Counted from the stretch's first letter, positions 1 to 11,807 are shown. The stretch: DNA of 64,000 bases from Portunus trituberculatus (GCF_017591435.1 NC_059304.1:27138618-27202617); one strand, 5' to 3'. A program made the numbers and translations. Notes: generated from the letters alone by a model not told the origin.

Positions 1-1092
1 ATTTAGAGCAGTAGCCTCAGAGAGAACACTCCCCACTCGAACCCGTAAAAGACGTCTGGATAAAAACTGCTGAATAAAAATAGGAAGGTGGCCAAGAAGG
101 CCAAAACTAAACAAAGACTATAAAATGCCATGACACCAAGCCGTGTCATAGGCCTTCTCCAGGTAAAAAAAAATGTTACTTGATGGTGGTGATTAGCGAA
201 GGCCTCACAAATAGAAGACTCTAGGGATAAAAGAGCATCAGAAGTAGACATTATCTTTCGGAAGCCGAACTGTACCGAGGACAAGTACTTCCCTTTGTTC
301 AAGTACCACATGAGTCTTACATTAACCATCTTTTCTAATACTTTACAAATGCAGGACGTCAACGATATAGGACGATAGTTCGTAGCCTGAACATTAACTT
401 TCCCAGGCTTCGGAAATGGGAGAACCACTGCCACAGCCCAAGAAGTAGGAAAGTCACCGGTATGCCAAATCATATTATAAAGATTTGATAAAAAGTTAAA
501 AGCACTGTCAGACATGTGGCGCAAGAAGGCATAAGGAATATCATCTGGGCCAGGAGAAGGGGACATTATAAGACTCCCCTCCTGTGGAAGAAAAATTTAT
601 GCCGAGAGATTCCATTCTCTGGCGGTGACGTGCGCCCGGGGCTGCAGGATGCCTCCGGGAAACAAAGGCAAAGTGCTTTGCGAAGAGGTCGGCGAAAGTC
701 CTAGGTTCTGCCACTGTTCGCCCAGAAGACAACAAAACTGGTGGGGAAGGAGCAGAATACTTCCCAGTAATTTGGCGGACTTTGTTAAAGACATCCATAA
801 GAGAAGTGCGGTAGTTAATGGAAGAGACATAAACTTTCCAAGAGGCTCTTTGTGCCTCTTTCAAAACGCGACGGGCTCGAGCTCGGCAGCGCCGAAAACC
901 GCCCAGACACTGTGGGTCCCCACGATGTCGCCGGAGACGAGAAAAAGCTGCCCGTTTCTCTTTCACCGCTTCAGTGCATGCTGCGTTCCACCAAGGAACA
1001 GGACGCTTAGTAAAGCGGCCGGACGTCTTAGGGATTGTTTGAAGTGCTACTGAACGAAAAAAAATCTGTAAAATAATCAACAGCCTCAGCAC
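1..1092 (-). pseudogene. Reverse transcriptase N-terminal part of ORF2, copy E1 (partial)
   Basis: On the minus strand two overlapping frames carry the linker (1092-541) and RT fingers and palm (566-3). SPGPDDIPYAFLRHM and FPKPGKVNVQATNYRPISL are typical RT motif 1/2 sequences of I-like elements. The motif A region is frameshifted near 165: a T-run turns the expected FFDLEKAYDT into FFTWRRPMT. The domain continues beyond position 1 of the window. Confidence 0.75.
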
Positions 1093-1850
1093 AAGTAGAA
1101 AATTCAGCCAACGGACGGATAAAAGAGCAAAGATCTGTGAATCGAGGCCAATCTGCCTTGTCTAAAACCCAGCGTGGGGGCCGGGACTGTGGCTCAGAGT
1201 TAACAGATTCCAATAAAATAGGAAAGTGGTCACTACCGTGTAAATCCGGTAGGACCCGCCAATTAAAATCAAGGAAAGAATTAGATGTACAAATAGAAAG
1301 ATCGATAGCTGTAAAAGTCCCAGTAGGACTATGGAAATGTGTGACATCCCCAGAATTTAAAATCTCCAATCCTCATCCTCAATAAAAGAACCAATTAAAA
1401 CCCCACGAGGATTACTAGCACCTTCATCCAACAATGGGTGATGGCCGTTAAAATCTCACAACAAGAGGAAAGGCGGAGTCAGCTGACGCACCAGTCCGTC
1501 AAGCTTACCCCTGGAGACAGGAACCCGAGGAGGGAGATATAAACTGCAAATAGTGTAGGATCGTCCCATAAAAACCTTAACAGCAACCACCTGAAGGGGA
1601 GAATTGAGTTGCAAGGGGACAACAGGTATGTCTTGATGGACAGGGATAACTGTGCTACCGTGGTGGCTTGGTCAGGGAATGGAGTGCTAAAAAAAGCACG
1701 ATAGCCAGGAGGACTAGAATAAGTACTATCACCTAGCATAGTCTCTTGTAAAGCTACACAGGCTGGAGAGAACTCCGACAATAAAGCACGGAGTTCCCTC
1801 TACGAGGCGCGAAGGCCTCTACAGTTCCACTGTAAAAGCTTGAAGATGAC
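1028..1850 (-). pseudogene. APE-type endonuclease domain of ORF2, copy E1
   Basis: On the minus strand the domain begins with LQWNCRGL, a typical start of an AP-endonuclease-like domain, and continues with LQETML. It ends with the SDH box (GSDHFPILLES, near 1220). This enzyme nicks target DNA for target-primed reverse transcription. The frame is broken around 1670 and 1480, and the middle (GDFN region, about 1440-1460) is out of frame, so it is inactive here. Copy E7 has the same domain in a cleaner frame. Confidence 0.7.
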
Positions 1851-3706
1851 TATTTAGGTGCAGTGGACGGGCAAACCTTTTGAATGGGCTGCCCGTGGCT
1901 CGCCTGACTAGAAATAACCAACCGACGAGAAGACACCGGGAGTTGAGATGTACCGGGTCGTTGGACAGCAGCCTTTCGGCCTACCGGTGAGTGATGCGAA
2001 CAATCATCACTCCTACAGGTCATCGGAAGACGAGGGTCAGGATGGACTGATAGAGTGGGTCCACGAGGGACGGCTGTGACAATATCATCGGACGTCTCCA
2101 TGCAAAAACTGTCCTCATAACAAGAAGCCCGATCTGATACAGAGGGTGTCACAAAAGGCAAGAAAGTACTGGAGCTACCTTAGTAGAGCGGTCCCTGAAG
2201 GACTAACGATTATGTGCACCGGGAAAAACCTTAGACTGCTTAGGCTGAGCTAAATCCAACGACTCCGCGGAACCGCGGTGCCGTTTGGTCATGCTCTTCA
2301 AAAGCTTAGGCGATGCAGGAGGCAAATGGACATCCACTACATGGGTTAGTTTGGTCAAGTCCATATTATTCTCGTCGCTTCTTGCAGGTGACTCAACTGA
2401 GTCATCAGTCAGAAGGGCAAACCTATTGGCCAAGTGAACAGAACCACCCGCCCCAACAGAGCGAGATGTAGCAGAAGGGGTTGTCTTTTGACCGGCAGAC
2501 TCAACTAAAGTGCGTGCAGCCATTGAAGCATAAGATGTCGCACCAGTAACAGCCTTCTGGCGCTACCGAGGCTGATGAACTGAGTGTTAGCAGGCTGTAG
2601 AATGTCCTGCTCTACGCGATACCTAGGGCATTGCCTGGAACGTACCTGGTGAGCATCACGGCAATGGAAACAATAAGATGCAGCATTGCAATGCTCTTCA
2701 GTATGTGAATCTAGTGCAGAGCAATTACCACCTCGAGAAGCTTCCTTACACGTATTTTTGCCGTGACCGTACCCATAGCATGAGAAGCACTGAAGAGAAC
2801 GAGAAACAAAATGCCTCACCCTAAGATGAATAGGTCCGACATTAACACGGTCAGGGAGGGTGGACCCAAAGAAGGTGAGAAGGACCATGTTGGAGGAATT
2901 CCTCATCTTAGTGACCTTCTGGACAGAGTTAGGACACATAGCCAGTATTTCCTCCTCGGGAAATTCAAAGAGATCCTGACTGTACACACAACCTTTACTG
3001 TAATTAAAGGTTGGATGTGCCTTAATAGTCTCAAACATGCAGTCATTAGGGCAGGGGAGATGCTGCAACATCCTTGCCTGCGTGAAGTCTTTTGCTCGCA
3101 CGAGCACCCCCTTCCCGTATTTCTTGAGGTTTCCCTCAGGAATCGTGCCGATCTCTTTGGACAAGTACCGGGAGGCGTGGATAAGATTCCCGCGCCCATT
3201 TCTGTAGTAGGCCACAAACCAACGTGGAGACGGGATCTGGCGAACTTCAGAAACTGAATTCTCTGAATGGTTGTCAAAAAGATTTGGGATGTAGTCCGTG
3301 TCACTGTCCGAAATATTACAAAAGTGGAGAAATTTTGTCTTAAAACCAGAGCCAGCAAGAGGCAGTAATGCTACATGTTCTACTGCGAAACGGGCTTCAT
3401 CGTATGACAGAAACGTTACATAGCAGACGGAAAGTCTTTATAGTAAACAAGTCGAATGCGAAGAACCGTATCATACACCTTGAGAAGTGAGTGCCAGGCG
3501 TGATAAAAAAATGATGGGTTAACATTTACCATCACAAGGGAGTCATATGCAGCAGAAATACGTCCCTCAGAAGAACTCCCAGAACAGGAGACTGCTGCGG
3601 GAGGCTGTTGTGGAGGGGAGTCCTCCTTCCAACTCAGACCTGAAGATGACGTCTCGCGGGCCAGGTCAGCCACCTCACGAGAACCTGACAGTTTTTTGTG
3701 TTTCAT
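1850..3706 (-). pseudogene. ORF1 (gag-like, zinc knuckle) of I-like copy E1
   Basis: The reading frame starts at an ATG at about 3706 (MKHKK...) and is split into at least four segments (to 3416; 3215-2505; 2523-2203; 2161-1850), so the gene is broken by frameshifts. Near 2810-2640 there is a canonical CX2CX4HX4C knuckle (CFSCYGYGHGKNTC), a damaged second one whose first Cys has become Gly, and a third Cys/His cluster (CFHCRDAHQVRSRQC). Such proteins bind element RNA and form the RNP in I and Jockey type elements. The full protein would be about 620 residues. The end overlaps or abuts the start of ORF2. Confidence 0.75.
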
Positions 3707-4155
3707 CATATATATAAAGTTACACAAAAGATTGGCTCCAGGGGCAAGGAAAATCACCTACTGGGACTACAATGGGAGGGAGCGCTGTCTGCCGTGGACG
3801 GGGTACCTCGTCCCCATGCGGACCAGTCGTTTTAAAAACAGGCCCCACATGATACGAATGTTTGTCCACGACAGAGCTGAGACCCCCCTCCCAAAGCATC
3901 CCAGCCTGGACAACCAACCATTCAGCACAGGACGGCCCCTATTGAGCGATCCTTCCAGCGGGTGGCTCTGCTGGTCCACTGGCAGCCTACGTAGGAACCA
4001 TTTAGTCCGGCCCCTCACTGGCGACCTTACTAGCATGGGTAGCCCTTTCCCTTCGAAAGGGCAGAGCAGGGGCCCAAGCCCCCTCTAGCCTAGCTCGCCA
4101 GGTCACAGGGGCACACAAGCCCCATTCACCACGACAAGGTTGTTCCCATCTGGGA
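3707..4155 (-). promoter_or_regulatory. 5' leader (5' UTR) of I-like copy E1
   Basis: This is about 450 bases of non-coding, GC-rich leader shared with the starts of copies E6 and E7. It opens (minus strand) with CAGATGGGAAC and carries the conserved 10-bp palindrome CCTACGTAGG. Non-LTR elements of this kind normally carry their internal promoter in the 5' leader. That role is inferred from family knowledge; no motif here proves it. Confidence 0.6.
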
Positions 4156-6079
4156 GAGCGTCTCCGGCGACTTCGTGGGGACCCGCAGTGCCTGGAAACT
4201 TTTCGGCGCTGTCGAGCTCGGGCCCGTCGCGTTTTCAAAGAGGCACAAAGAGCCTCTTAGAGAGCTTATGTATCTTCCATTAATGCCCCTCTTACGGATG
4301 TCTTTAACAAAGTCCGCCGAATTGCTGGGAAGTACTCTGCTCCTCTCCCACCAGTTTTATTGTCTGCTAGGCGAGACTGTCACCGACCTCTTTGCGGAGC
4401 ACTTTGCCAGTGTTTCCCAGAAGGATCCTGCAGCCCCGGGCGTACGTCACCGCCAGAGAATGGAATCTCTTAACATAAATTTTTCTTTCTCTGGATGGGA
4501 GTCCTACAAAGTCCCATTTTCTGACTCCGAGTTGCGGAATGCTTTCTCGCAGTGAATGACTCTTCTCCTGGTCCAGACGACATTCCTTATGCCTTTTTGC
4601 GTCACATGTCTGACCGGGCTTTTAACTTTTTTTATTAAATGTATATAATATGATTTGGCATACCGGTGACTTTCCATCTTCTTGGACTGTGGTAGTGGTT
4701 CTCCCATTTCCAAAGCCTGGGAAAGATCATCTCCAGGCTGCGAATTACCGCCCTATGTCTTTGACGTCTTGTATTTATCCCTAGAGTCTTCTATTTGTGA
4801 GGCCTTCGCTAATCACCACCACCAGGTTACTGTATTTTTTCACCTGGAGAAGGTCTAGCGCACAGCTTGGTGTCATGGGATTTTACGTTCCTTGTTTAAT
4901 TTTGGTCTCCGTGGCCACCTTCCTATTTTTATCCAGCAGTTTTTAACCAGACGTCTTTTACGGGTTCGAGTGGGGAGTGTTCTCTCCGATGCTACTGCTT
5001 TAAATGACGGTTTCCCACAGAGAAGTATTCTTAGTGTTACGCTATTCGCAGTTGCAATAAATGATGTTACAGATACTCTACCGGATGGCGTTCACAGCTT
5101 TTTATATGTGGACGACTTGTGAATCTCTTTTGCTGCTGCTAGGATGTCACTGATTGAGCGAAAGCTCCAACTGGCAATTAATCGGGTGACCAGTTGGGCC
5201 AACATAAACGGTTTTCGATTCTCCACCTCAAAGACCGTGACTATGCATTTTTGTCGAAATCGTGGCGTCCATCCAGATCCCGATTTATATTTAGCCAATA
5301 GACGCATCTCATGTGTGGAGGCCACCCGATATCTTGGCCTATTGTTTGACAGCAGACTTATTTAAGTTCCGCATTTCCGTTTTCTTAAAGCGTCTTGCAG
5401 GACGGCACTATCCCTACTTCGGGTTTTAAGTCACACCTCTTGGAGTGTGGATAGTGACACGTTGCTGCTTTTTCACCGTACACTCATACTTCCGAAGCTG
5501 GAATACGGCTCTGAGATCTACTCATCCGCAACGGATGCACGACTACGCACGCTTGACCCCGTACATCATGCTGGGGTCCGCTTGGCTACAGGTGCATTTC
5601 GGTCATCTCCAATACCTAGCCTTCTTGTGGATGCTGGTTTCTGCCCGCTCGACCTCCGGCGCCAGTCTTCGATGCTCTGGTGTTGGTACCTGTTGACCAG
5701 GGACCCTCAACCTTACAGTGATGACTGCCTGGTGCCGCTTACCGTGCCGCACCTATTGGTAGAGTGCTCTAGTTTGATAGAGTTATGACACCGCTACCTC
5801 TACCGCTGTCGCGGTAGAGATATCGGTGTCTATTATACCAGACCAAAATGCCTGGCCCAAGGCCATGACGTTTTTAGATTTTTGGGAGAAGCTGGCCTTC
5901 TCTCTAAGCTATGAATTTTATTCTTATTTTATTATGTATTTTAATATTTTATTTAGTTTTATTGTCCTTTCTTAGTTTTTAACCTACTGTATTGTTTTTA
6001 ACTGTTTTTAGACATTTTAAATTTTTGAAGCGGCGCCATATGACCTTGGCTGTTGCGGCGCCTCCATCCATCCATCCAT
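4156..6079 (+). mobile_element. I-like copy E2, 5'-truncated, with large internal deletions
   Basis: The copy starts in the linker between endonuclease and RT and runs through RT fragments (4175-4555, 4892-5122, 5144-5365, 5447-5690), the C-terminal finger region (from about 5690) and the 3' UTR. It ends with GCGGCGCC...GCGGCGCC (6030-6062) and a (TCCA)n tail (6063-6079). About 140 bp of RT are missing near 4770. The whole RNase H region is missing at about 5690, where GTTGGTAC joins directly to the sequence before the CCHC finger. Many stops make it a pseudogene. The YVDD catalytic motif survives near 5107 (FLYVDDL). Confidence 0.85.
6030..6079 (+). repeat. Family 3' terminal motif plus (TCCA)n tail of E2
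   Basis: GCGGCGCC at 6030-6037 and again at 6055-6062 enclose ATATGACC; (TCCA)n follows directly. The same bipartite motif ends at 8972-9033, 10088-10149, 11443-11500, 21299-21349, 22258-22312 and 24375-24437, and in decayed form at about 19495-19556. GGCGCC is palindromic, so the two boxes are both direct and inverted repeats and could pair as a terminal RNA stem recognised by the element's RT (inferred). Confidence 0.75.
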
Positions 6080-6131
6080 CCCGCAGTGACTGGAAGCTTT
6101 TCGGCGTTGCCGAGCTCGGGCCCGCCGCATT

Positions 6132-7558
6132 TTGAAAGAGACACAAAATGCCTCGTGGAAAACCTATGTCTCTTCCATAAACGTCCGCATCCTTCTTACG
6201 GATTTCTTCAACAAAGTCCGCGGAATTGCATGGAAGTATTCTGCTCCTTCCCATCCAATTTTGTTGTCTGCTGGGCGAACGGAGGCAGACCCTAGGAATA
6301 TCGCCTACCTCTTCGCGGACCACTTTGCCAGTGTTTTCCGGAGACATCCTGCAGCCCCGGGCGCACGTCACCGCCAGCGAATGGAATCTCTTAACATAAA
6401 TTTTTTTTTCTCTGGATGGGAGTCCTACAATGTCCCATTTTCTGACTCCGAGTTGCGGAATGCTTTCTCGCAGTGTATGACTCTTCTCCTGGTCCAGACG
6501 ACATTCCTTATGCCTTCTTACGCCACATGTCTGACAGTGCTTTTAACTTTTTATTAAATCCTTATAATATAATTTGGCATACCGGTGACTTTCCAACTTC
6601 TTGGGCTGTGGCTGTGGTTCTCCCATTTTCGAAGCCTGGGAAAGATAATTTTCAGGCTACGAACTATCGTTGTATATCGTTGACGTCCTGCATTTGTAAA
6701 GTATTAGAAAAGATGGTTAATGTAAGACTCATGTGGTACTTGGAGAGTGGGAAGTACCTGTCCTCGGTAGAGTACGGCTCCCGAAAGATGAGGTCTGCTA
6801 CTACTCTTTTATCCCTAGAGTCTTCTATTTGTGAGGCCTTCGCTAATCACCACCATCAAGTAACAGTGTTTTTTGACCTGGAGAAGGCCTACGACACGGC
6901 GTGGTGTCATGGCATTTTACAGTCTTTCTTTAATTTTGGCATCCGAGGCCACCTTCCTATTTTTATTTAGCAGTTTTTATCCAGACGTCTTTTACGGGTT
7001 CGAGTGGGGAGTGTTCTCTCTGAGGCTACTGCTCTAAATAATGGTGTCCCATAGGGAAGTAATCTTAGTGTTACACTATTCGCAATCGCCATTAATGGTG
7101 TTATTGATACTCTCCCAGATGGCATTCACAGCTCCTTATATGTTGATGATTTATGTATTTCATTTGCTGCTACTAGGATGTCACTGATTGAGCGCAAGCT
7201 CCAACTTGCGATCAATAGGGTGTCCAGCTGGGCCAACATGAACGGTTTTCAATTCTCTACCTCCAAGACTGTAGTCATGCATTTTTGTCGCAACCGTGGT
7301 GTCCATCCAGACCCGGATTTATACCTCGCCAATAGACGCCTCTCATGTTTGGAGGCGACTCGATATCTTGGCCTTTTATTTGACAACCGTCTCACCTGGG
7401 TTCCCCATTTCCGTTCTCTTAAGGCGTCTTGTCGGCAGGCATTATCCCTTCTTCGGGTTTTAAGCCACACCTCTTGTGGTGCGGACGGGGACACGTTGCT
7501 GCTGCTTCACCGTACACTTATACTTCCCAAGCTGAAATACGGCTGTGAGATCTACTGA
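6132..7558 (+). pseudogene. Reverse transcriptase domain of copy E3
   Basis: Recognisable RT blocks in order are: SSPGPDDIPYAFLRHM (about 6480), the PKPGK-like box (here SKPGK), motif A FFDLEKAYDTAW (about 6870), motif B with a stop replacing Gln (GVP*GS, about 7050) and motif C LYVDDLCI (about 7140). The C-terminal thumb region follows (7178-7558, starting MSLIERKLQLAIN), with a stop at 7557. The enzyme copies element RNA at the nicked target. The two stops and a frameshift near 6480-6560 make it non-functional. Confidence 0.8.
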
Positions 7559-7980
7559 TCCGCTACGGATGCACAACTATGTACGCTTGACCCCGTGCCG
7601 CTTGGCTACGGGTGCATTTCGGACATCTCCAATACCTAGACTTCTAGTGGATGCTGGTTTCTGGCCGCTCGATCTCCGGCGACAGTCTTTGATGCTCCGG
7701 TGTTGGTTTCACACCCACCGTCTTCCCGATTCTGTCCTTTGTCTGTCAATGTTGCGGAACTTGTGCTCGCAGGCATATGTCACTCGACCGAGCCTACCTT
7801 AACCTTTTGGCCTTCGAGTGGCAAATCTCATGGCAGACTTATCATTCGACCCCATTCCTGTCCTCTCTTTACGGCTCCCACGAGTTGGTTATTGGCACCT
7901 TCCTGTTGTGTCATTATGCCTTCCTATCATTGATGGCAAGAAAGATTTTCCACCAACTCTGCCCCACTCACGGTTTTTAG

Positions 7981-8550
7981 AACACTGATGATACTCCCGT
8001 TTTTACTGATGGTTCCAAATCCGACGCAGGCGTTGGGTTTAGTGTGGTTTTCCCCTCTTCTTATCGGTCTGGCAGTCTTCCTTCAGTGGCATCCGTTTTT
8101 ACCGGGGAGCTGTCTGCCATAGTCCTAGCTTTACAGATCATTTTTACTCTCCCGGTTTCGTCTTTTACAATTTTTAGTGACTCTCGCAGTGCTCTTACTG
8201 CTCTATCTTCTCTTATTTCCCTTCACCCGCTGGTTTTATCAGCCCTGGAGTGGCTCTATTTACTTACCAGAAGAGGATATCGTTTTGGGTTCTATTGGGT
8301 CCCTGGTCACGTAGGTGTTTCCGGGAATGAACATGCAGATTGCCTCGCTAAAGAGGCAGCGAGTCGCGCTCCATCTCCTGCCCCTCTTCCATTTCGAGAT
8401 GTATTTCACTCTATTCGTGTCGCGGTTGCAGCATTATGGCAGAGAAGATGGCTAACGGGGGTCGCAACCTCGAAAATGGGAGAGATCACTACTTCTACTA
8501 TCCCTCATTGGACATACTCCCATGTCCGGGATCGCCGTGCACAGACTTAA
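7981..8550 (+). pseudogene. RNase H domain of copy E3 (catalytic residues all present)
   Basis: An uninterrupted stretch of 190 codons carries the four acidic positions of RNase H: Asp in FTDGSKSDAG (about 8010), Glu in FTGELSAIVLA (about 8108), Asp in FSDSRSAL (about 8178) and Asp in GNEHADCLAKEA (about 8340). The last follows the conserved WVPGHVGV. The domain degrades the RNA strand after first-strand synthesis and is a hallmark of I-type elements. It is the best preserved RNase H in the window, but it lies in an otherwise dead copy and cannot be expressed as part of an intact ORF2. Confidence 0.8.
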
Positions 8551-8589
8551 TTGGCGCGACTGCGCATAGGTCACACGTACCTTACATAA

Positions 8590-8832
8590 AGGTACCTGTT
8601 GACCAGGGACCCTCAGCCTTACTGTGAAGACTGCCTGGTGCCGCTCACCGTGCAGCACCTGCTGGTGGAGTGCTCTAGTTTTATCGAGTTACGACACCGC
8701 TACTTCTACCGGTGTCGCGGTAGAGATAGCAGTGTCTACAATATCTCACAGGTACTTGGACCAGCATGTCTGGCCCCAAGCCATGATGTTTACAAGTACC
8801 TGGCAGAAGCTTGGCTTCTCCCCAATGTGTGA
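8590..8832 (+). pseudogene. C-terminal CCHC finger of ORF2, copy E3
   Basis: The sequence after the RNase H domain includes CEDCLVPLTVQHLLVEC, a CX2CX7HX4C arrangement found near the ORF2 C-terminus of I-like elements and probably used in nucleic-acid binding. The frame closes at 8832 and is followed by an AT-rich 3' UTR. The same motif recurs in E2, E4, E5, E7, E8 and E10, which helps align these copies. Confidence 0.7.
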
Positions 8833-9033
8833 ATTTTATTTCCTTTTATTATACGTGTTTTTAATGTTTTATTTAATTTCTTTGTAGTTTTAGTATTTCT
8901 AGAGACCTTTGATTTTATTGTTTTTATCTGATTTCAGTTTTCATAAACTACAATATAAATAAAATATCGTAGCGGCGCCATATGACCGTTGATGTTGCGT
9001 CGCCTAATATTAAAATCCAATCCAATCCAATCC

Positions 9034-10149
9034 TCTCTTTCCGGCTCCCACGAGTTCGTTATTGGCAGCTTCCTGTTGTGTCATTATCCCCTACTATCAT
9101 TGATGGCAAGAAGGATTTTCCACCAGCCTGTCCCACTCACGGTTTTTAGAACACTCTTTTACCCATTCTGATGATACTCCCGTTTTTACTGATGGTTCCA
9201 AATCCGACGCAGGCGTTGGATTTAGTTTCGTTTTCTTCTCTTTTTATCGGTCTGGCAGTCTTCCTTCAGTGGCATCCGTTTTTACCGCGGAGCTGTCTGT
9301 CATAGTCCTAGTTTTACAGATCATTTTTACTCTCCCGGTTTCGTCTTTTACAATTTTTAGTGACTCTCGCAGTGCTCACTGCTTTATCTTCTTTTATTTC
9401 CTTTCACCCACTGGTTTTATCATCCCTGGAGTGGCTCTATTTACTTACCAGAAGAGGATATTGTGTTTGGTTCTGTTGGGTTCCTGGTCACGTAGGTGTT
9501 CCCGGGAATGAACATGCAGATCGCCTCGCTAAAGAGGCAGCGAGTCGCGCTCCATCTCCTGCCCCTGTTCCATTCGAGATGTATTTCACTCTCTTCGTGT
9601 GGCGGTTGCAGCATTATGGCAGAGGAGATGGCTAACGGGGGTCGCAACCTCGAAAATGGGAGAGATCACTACTTCCACTATCCCTCAGTGGACATACTCC
9701 CATGTTCGGGATCGCCGTGCACAGACTTTATTGGCTCGACTGCGCATAGGTCACACGTACCTTACACAAAGGTACCTGTTGACCAGGGACCCTCAGCCTT
9801 ACTGTGAAGACTGCCTGGTGCCGCTCACCGTGCGGCACTTGCTGGTGGAGTGCCCTAGTTTGATCGAGTTACGACAATGCCACCTCTACCGGTGTCGCGT
9901 TACAAGTACCTGGGAGAAGCTGGGCTTCTCCCCAATGTGTGAATTTTATTTCCTTTTATTATACGTGTTTTTAATGTTTTACTCGTATTTAATTTCATTG
10001 TAGTTTTAGTATTTCTAGAGACATTTGATTTTATTGTTTTTAACTGATTTTAGTTTTCATAAACTACAGTATGAATAAAATATCGTAGCGGCGCCATATG
10101 ACCGTTGATGTTGCGGCGCCTAAAATTAAAATCCAATCCAATCCAATCC
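9034..10149 (+). mobile_element. I-like copy E4, short 5'-truncated (RNase H to tail)
   Basis: The copy begins immediately after the tail of E3, inside the region before RNase H. It carries FTDGSKSDAGVG (about 9188), FSDSRS (about 9358), WVPGHVGVPGNEHADRLAKEA (about 9480, in a different frame), the CCHC finger (about 9800) and the 3' UTR. It ends with GCGGCGCC twice (10088-10120) and a (TCCAA)n tail (10131-10149). A deletion of roughly 60 bp after the finger (about 9898) joins GTCGCG to TTACAAGTACC. Frameshifts make it inactive. It is closest to E3. Confidence 0.85.
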
Positions 10150-11500
10150 CGATTCTGTCTCTTGTCTGTCAATGTTGCGGGACTCGCGTTCGCAGGCAAA
10201 TGTCACTCGACCGAGTCTCCCTAAACCTTTTGGCCTTCGAGTGGCAAACCTCTTGATTGTTTTGTCCAACGACCCCACTCCTGTCTACTCTTTCCGGCTT
10301 CTACGAGTTGGTTATTGGCAGCTTCCGGTTGTTTCATTATGCCCTCCTGCAATGGATGGCAAGAAGGATTTTCCATCAGCTCTGTCCCATTCACGGTTTT
10401 TAAGAACACTTTTTAACTCATTCTGATGATATTCCCGTTTTTACTGATTCTTCCAAATCCGACGCAGGCGTTGGATTTAGTGTGGTTTTCGCCTCTTTTT
10501 ATCGGTCTGGCACTCTTCCTTCAGTGGCATCCGTTTTTACCGCGGAGCTGTCTGCCATAGTCCTAGCTTTACAGGTAATTTTTACTATCCCTCTTTCGTC
10601 TTTTACAATTTTTAGTGACTCTCGTAGTGCTCTTACTGGTCTCTCTTGCACTGTCTCCCTTAACCCTTTGGTTTTATCAGCCCTGGAGTGGCTATATCTT
10701 CTTACCCAACGAGGATATCGTGTTGGGTTCTGTTAGGTCCCTGGTCACATTGGTGTTCCAGGGAATGAACACGCAGACCGCCTCGCTTAAGAGGCAGGAA
10801 GTCGCGCTCCATCTCCTTCCCCTGTTCCGTTTGGGAGAGATCACTACTTCCACACTCCCTCAGTGGACATACACCCATCTCCGTGATCACCGTGCACAGA
10901 CTTTATTGGCGCGACTTCGTATAGGTCACACGTACCTTACACAAAGGTACTTCCTGACCAGGGACCCTCAACCTTATTGTGATGACTGTTTGGTGCCGCT
11001 CACCGTGCGGCACCTGTTGGTAGAGTGCCCTAGTTTGATCGAGTTACGACACCACTACCTCTACCGCTGTCGCGGTAGAGATAGCGGTGTCTATTATATC
11101 TCAAAGGTTCTTGGACCAGTGTCTGGCCCAGGGCCATGACGTTTTTAGGTTTTTGGGAGAAGCTGGCTTTCTCCCAAAGCTTTGAATTTTATTCTTATTT
11201 TATTATATGTATTTTAAAATTTTATTTAGTTTTATTGTGTTTTTTAGTTTTTAAATACTGTTTGTTTTTAACTGCTATATATTTTAAGTTTTAAGTTTTA
11301 TTTAGTTTATAACTTAGTTATATATATATATATATATTTTTTTTTTAGTTTTTCCTCTTTTACAGTATTATTTTTAATCAATTTAAATAAGTTGTTTTTC
11401 TTCATATATATATACACGTTTATTTCATTTCATTTTTTGTTGAGGCGCCAAATGACCATTGTTGTTGCGGCGCCAAAAATTAAAATACATCCTTCTATCC
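10150..11500 (+). mobile_element. I-like copy E5, 5'-truncated (RNase H to 3' end)
   Basis: The copy starts right after the tail of E4 and carries RNase H sequence (SVASVFTAELSAIVLALQ near 10530) with a deletion of roughly 115 bp near 10830, then the CCHC finger (about 10980). A longer AT-rich 3' UTR follows (11160-11440, with a short (AT)n at 11318-11336). AGGCGCC...GCGGCGCC lies at 11443-11474, but the tail is decayed (TACATCCTTCTATCC) rather than a clean (TCCAA)n. That suggests an older insertion. It is the last copy before the first receptor exon. Confidence 0.8.
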
Positions 11501-11807
11501 ATAAATGAAAGTCTTAATGCTTCCACCCCTATTATATACATCCCTCTATTGCAAGATTTACTTAGTATTCTGAATCGTTTATATCTTTCTCTGCTAAGTT
11601 CTGGAACTCCTTGCCTGTTTCTTTAATTCTTCCTTCTTATGAATTTAATTAATTGAGAGGGATATGTCATGAAACTTTATACCACATGTTTGGCTTACCT
11701 TTATGACCCTGTTCAGGGACCGGCAACTCAGTGGGTCTTTTCTTAAGTCAATTTTTTTGTGGTGCTTTTGACGGTTCCCCTCCTACATAATATATCCTTA
11801 TCTTCAG
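11501..11807 (+). other. Remnant of an unidentified retroelement C-terminus / intron sequence
   Basis: Around 11520-11670 one frame reads SFIPSIARFT, then SFSAKFWNSLPVSL and PSYEFN. FWNSLP-type sequence is common near the C-terminus of non-LTR ORF2 proteins. The stretch is short, has stops and cannot be assigned to a clade. The end (11785-11807) is the pyrimidine-rich splice acceptor of the following exon. Confidence 0.35.

Larger units (their letters stand above)
1..4155 (-). mobile_element. I-like non-LTR retrotransposon copy E1 (5' part, runs off window)
   Basis: Read on the minus strand, this copy has a 5' leader (about 4155 to 3707), ORF1 (about 3706 to 1850) and ORF2 with endonuclease and RT (about 1850 to 1). 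It leaves the window inside the RT domain. Its 5' end is recognised because the same leader starts two plus-strand copies near 12737 and 13930. RNase H, present in sister copies, would lie outside the window. Gag-like ORF1 with zinc knuckles plus EN-RT-RNase H fits the I superfamily (I or Nimb-like); the exact clade is inferred. Several frameshifts show it is dead. It meets copy E2 head-to-head at about 4156. Confidence 0.85.
6080..9033 (+). mobile_element. I-like copy E3, 5'-truncated, RT to 3' tail
   Basis: The copy begins in the linker upstream of RT, directly after the (TCCA)n tail of E2. It carries RT (6132-7560 in pieces), RNase H (7981-8550), a CCHC finger (8599-8832), the 3' UTR, GCGGCGCC...GCGTCGCC (8972-9004) and a (TCCAA)n tail (about 9015-9033). 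Its 3' UTR differs from that of E2 and matches E4, so at least two subfamilies are present. In-frame stops (for example TAG near 6968 and in the PQGS box near 7053) show it is inactive. Confidence 0.85.

Noticed and set aside
3696..4088. Plus-strand 130-codon frame over the E1 leader
   Set aside because: Antisense shadow of the 5' leader; the same strand pattern recurs in the other leaders without coding support.
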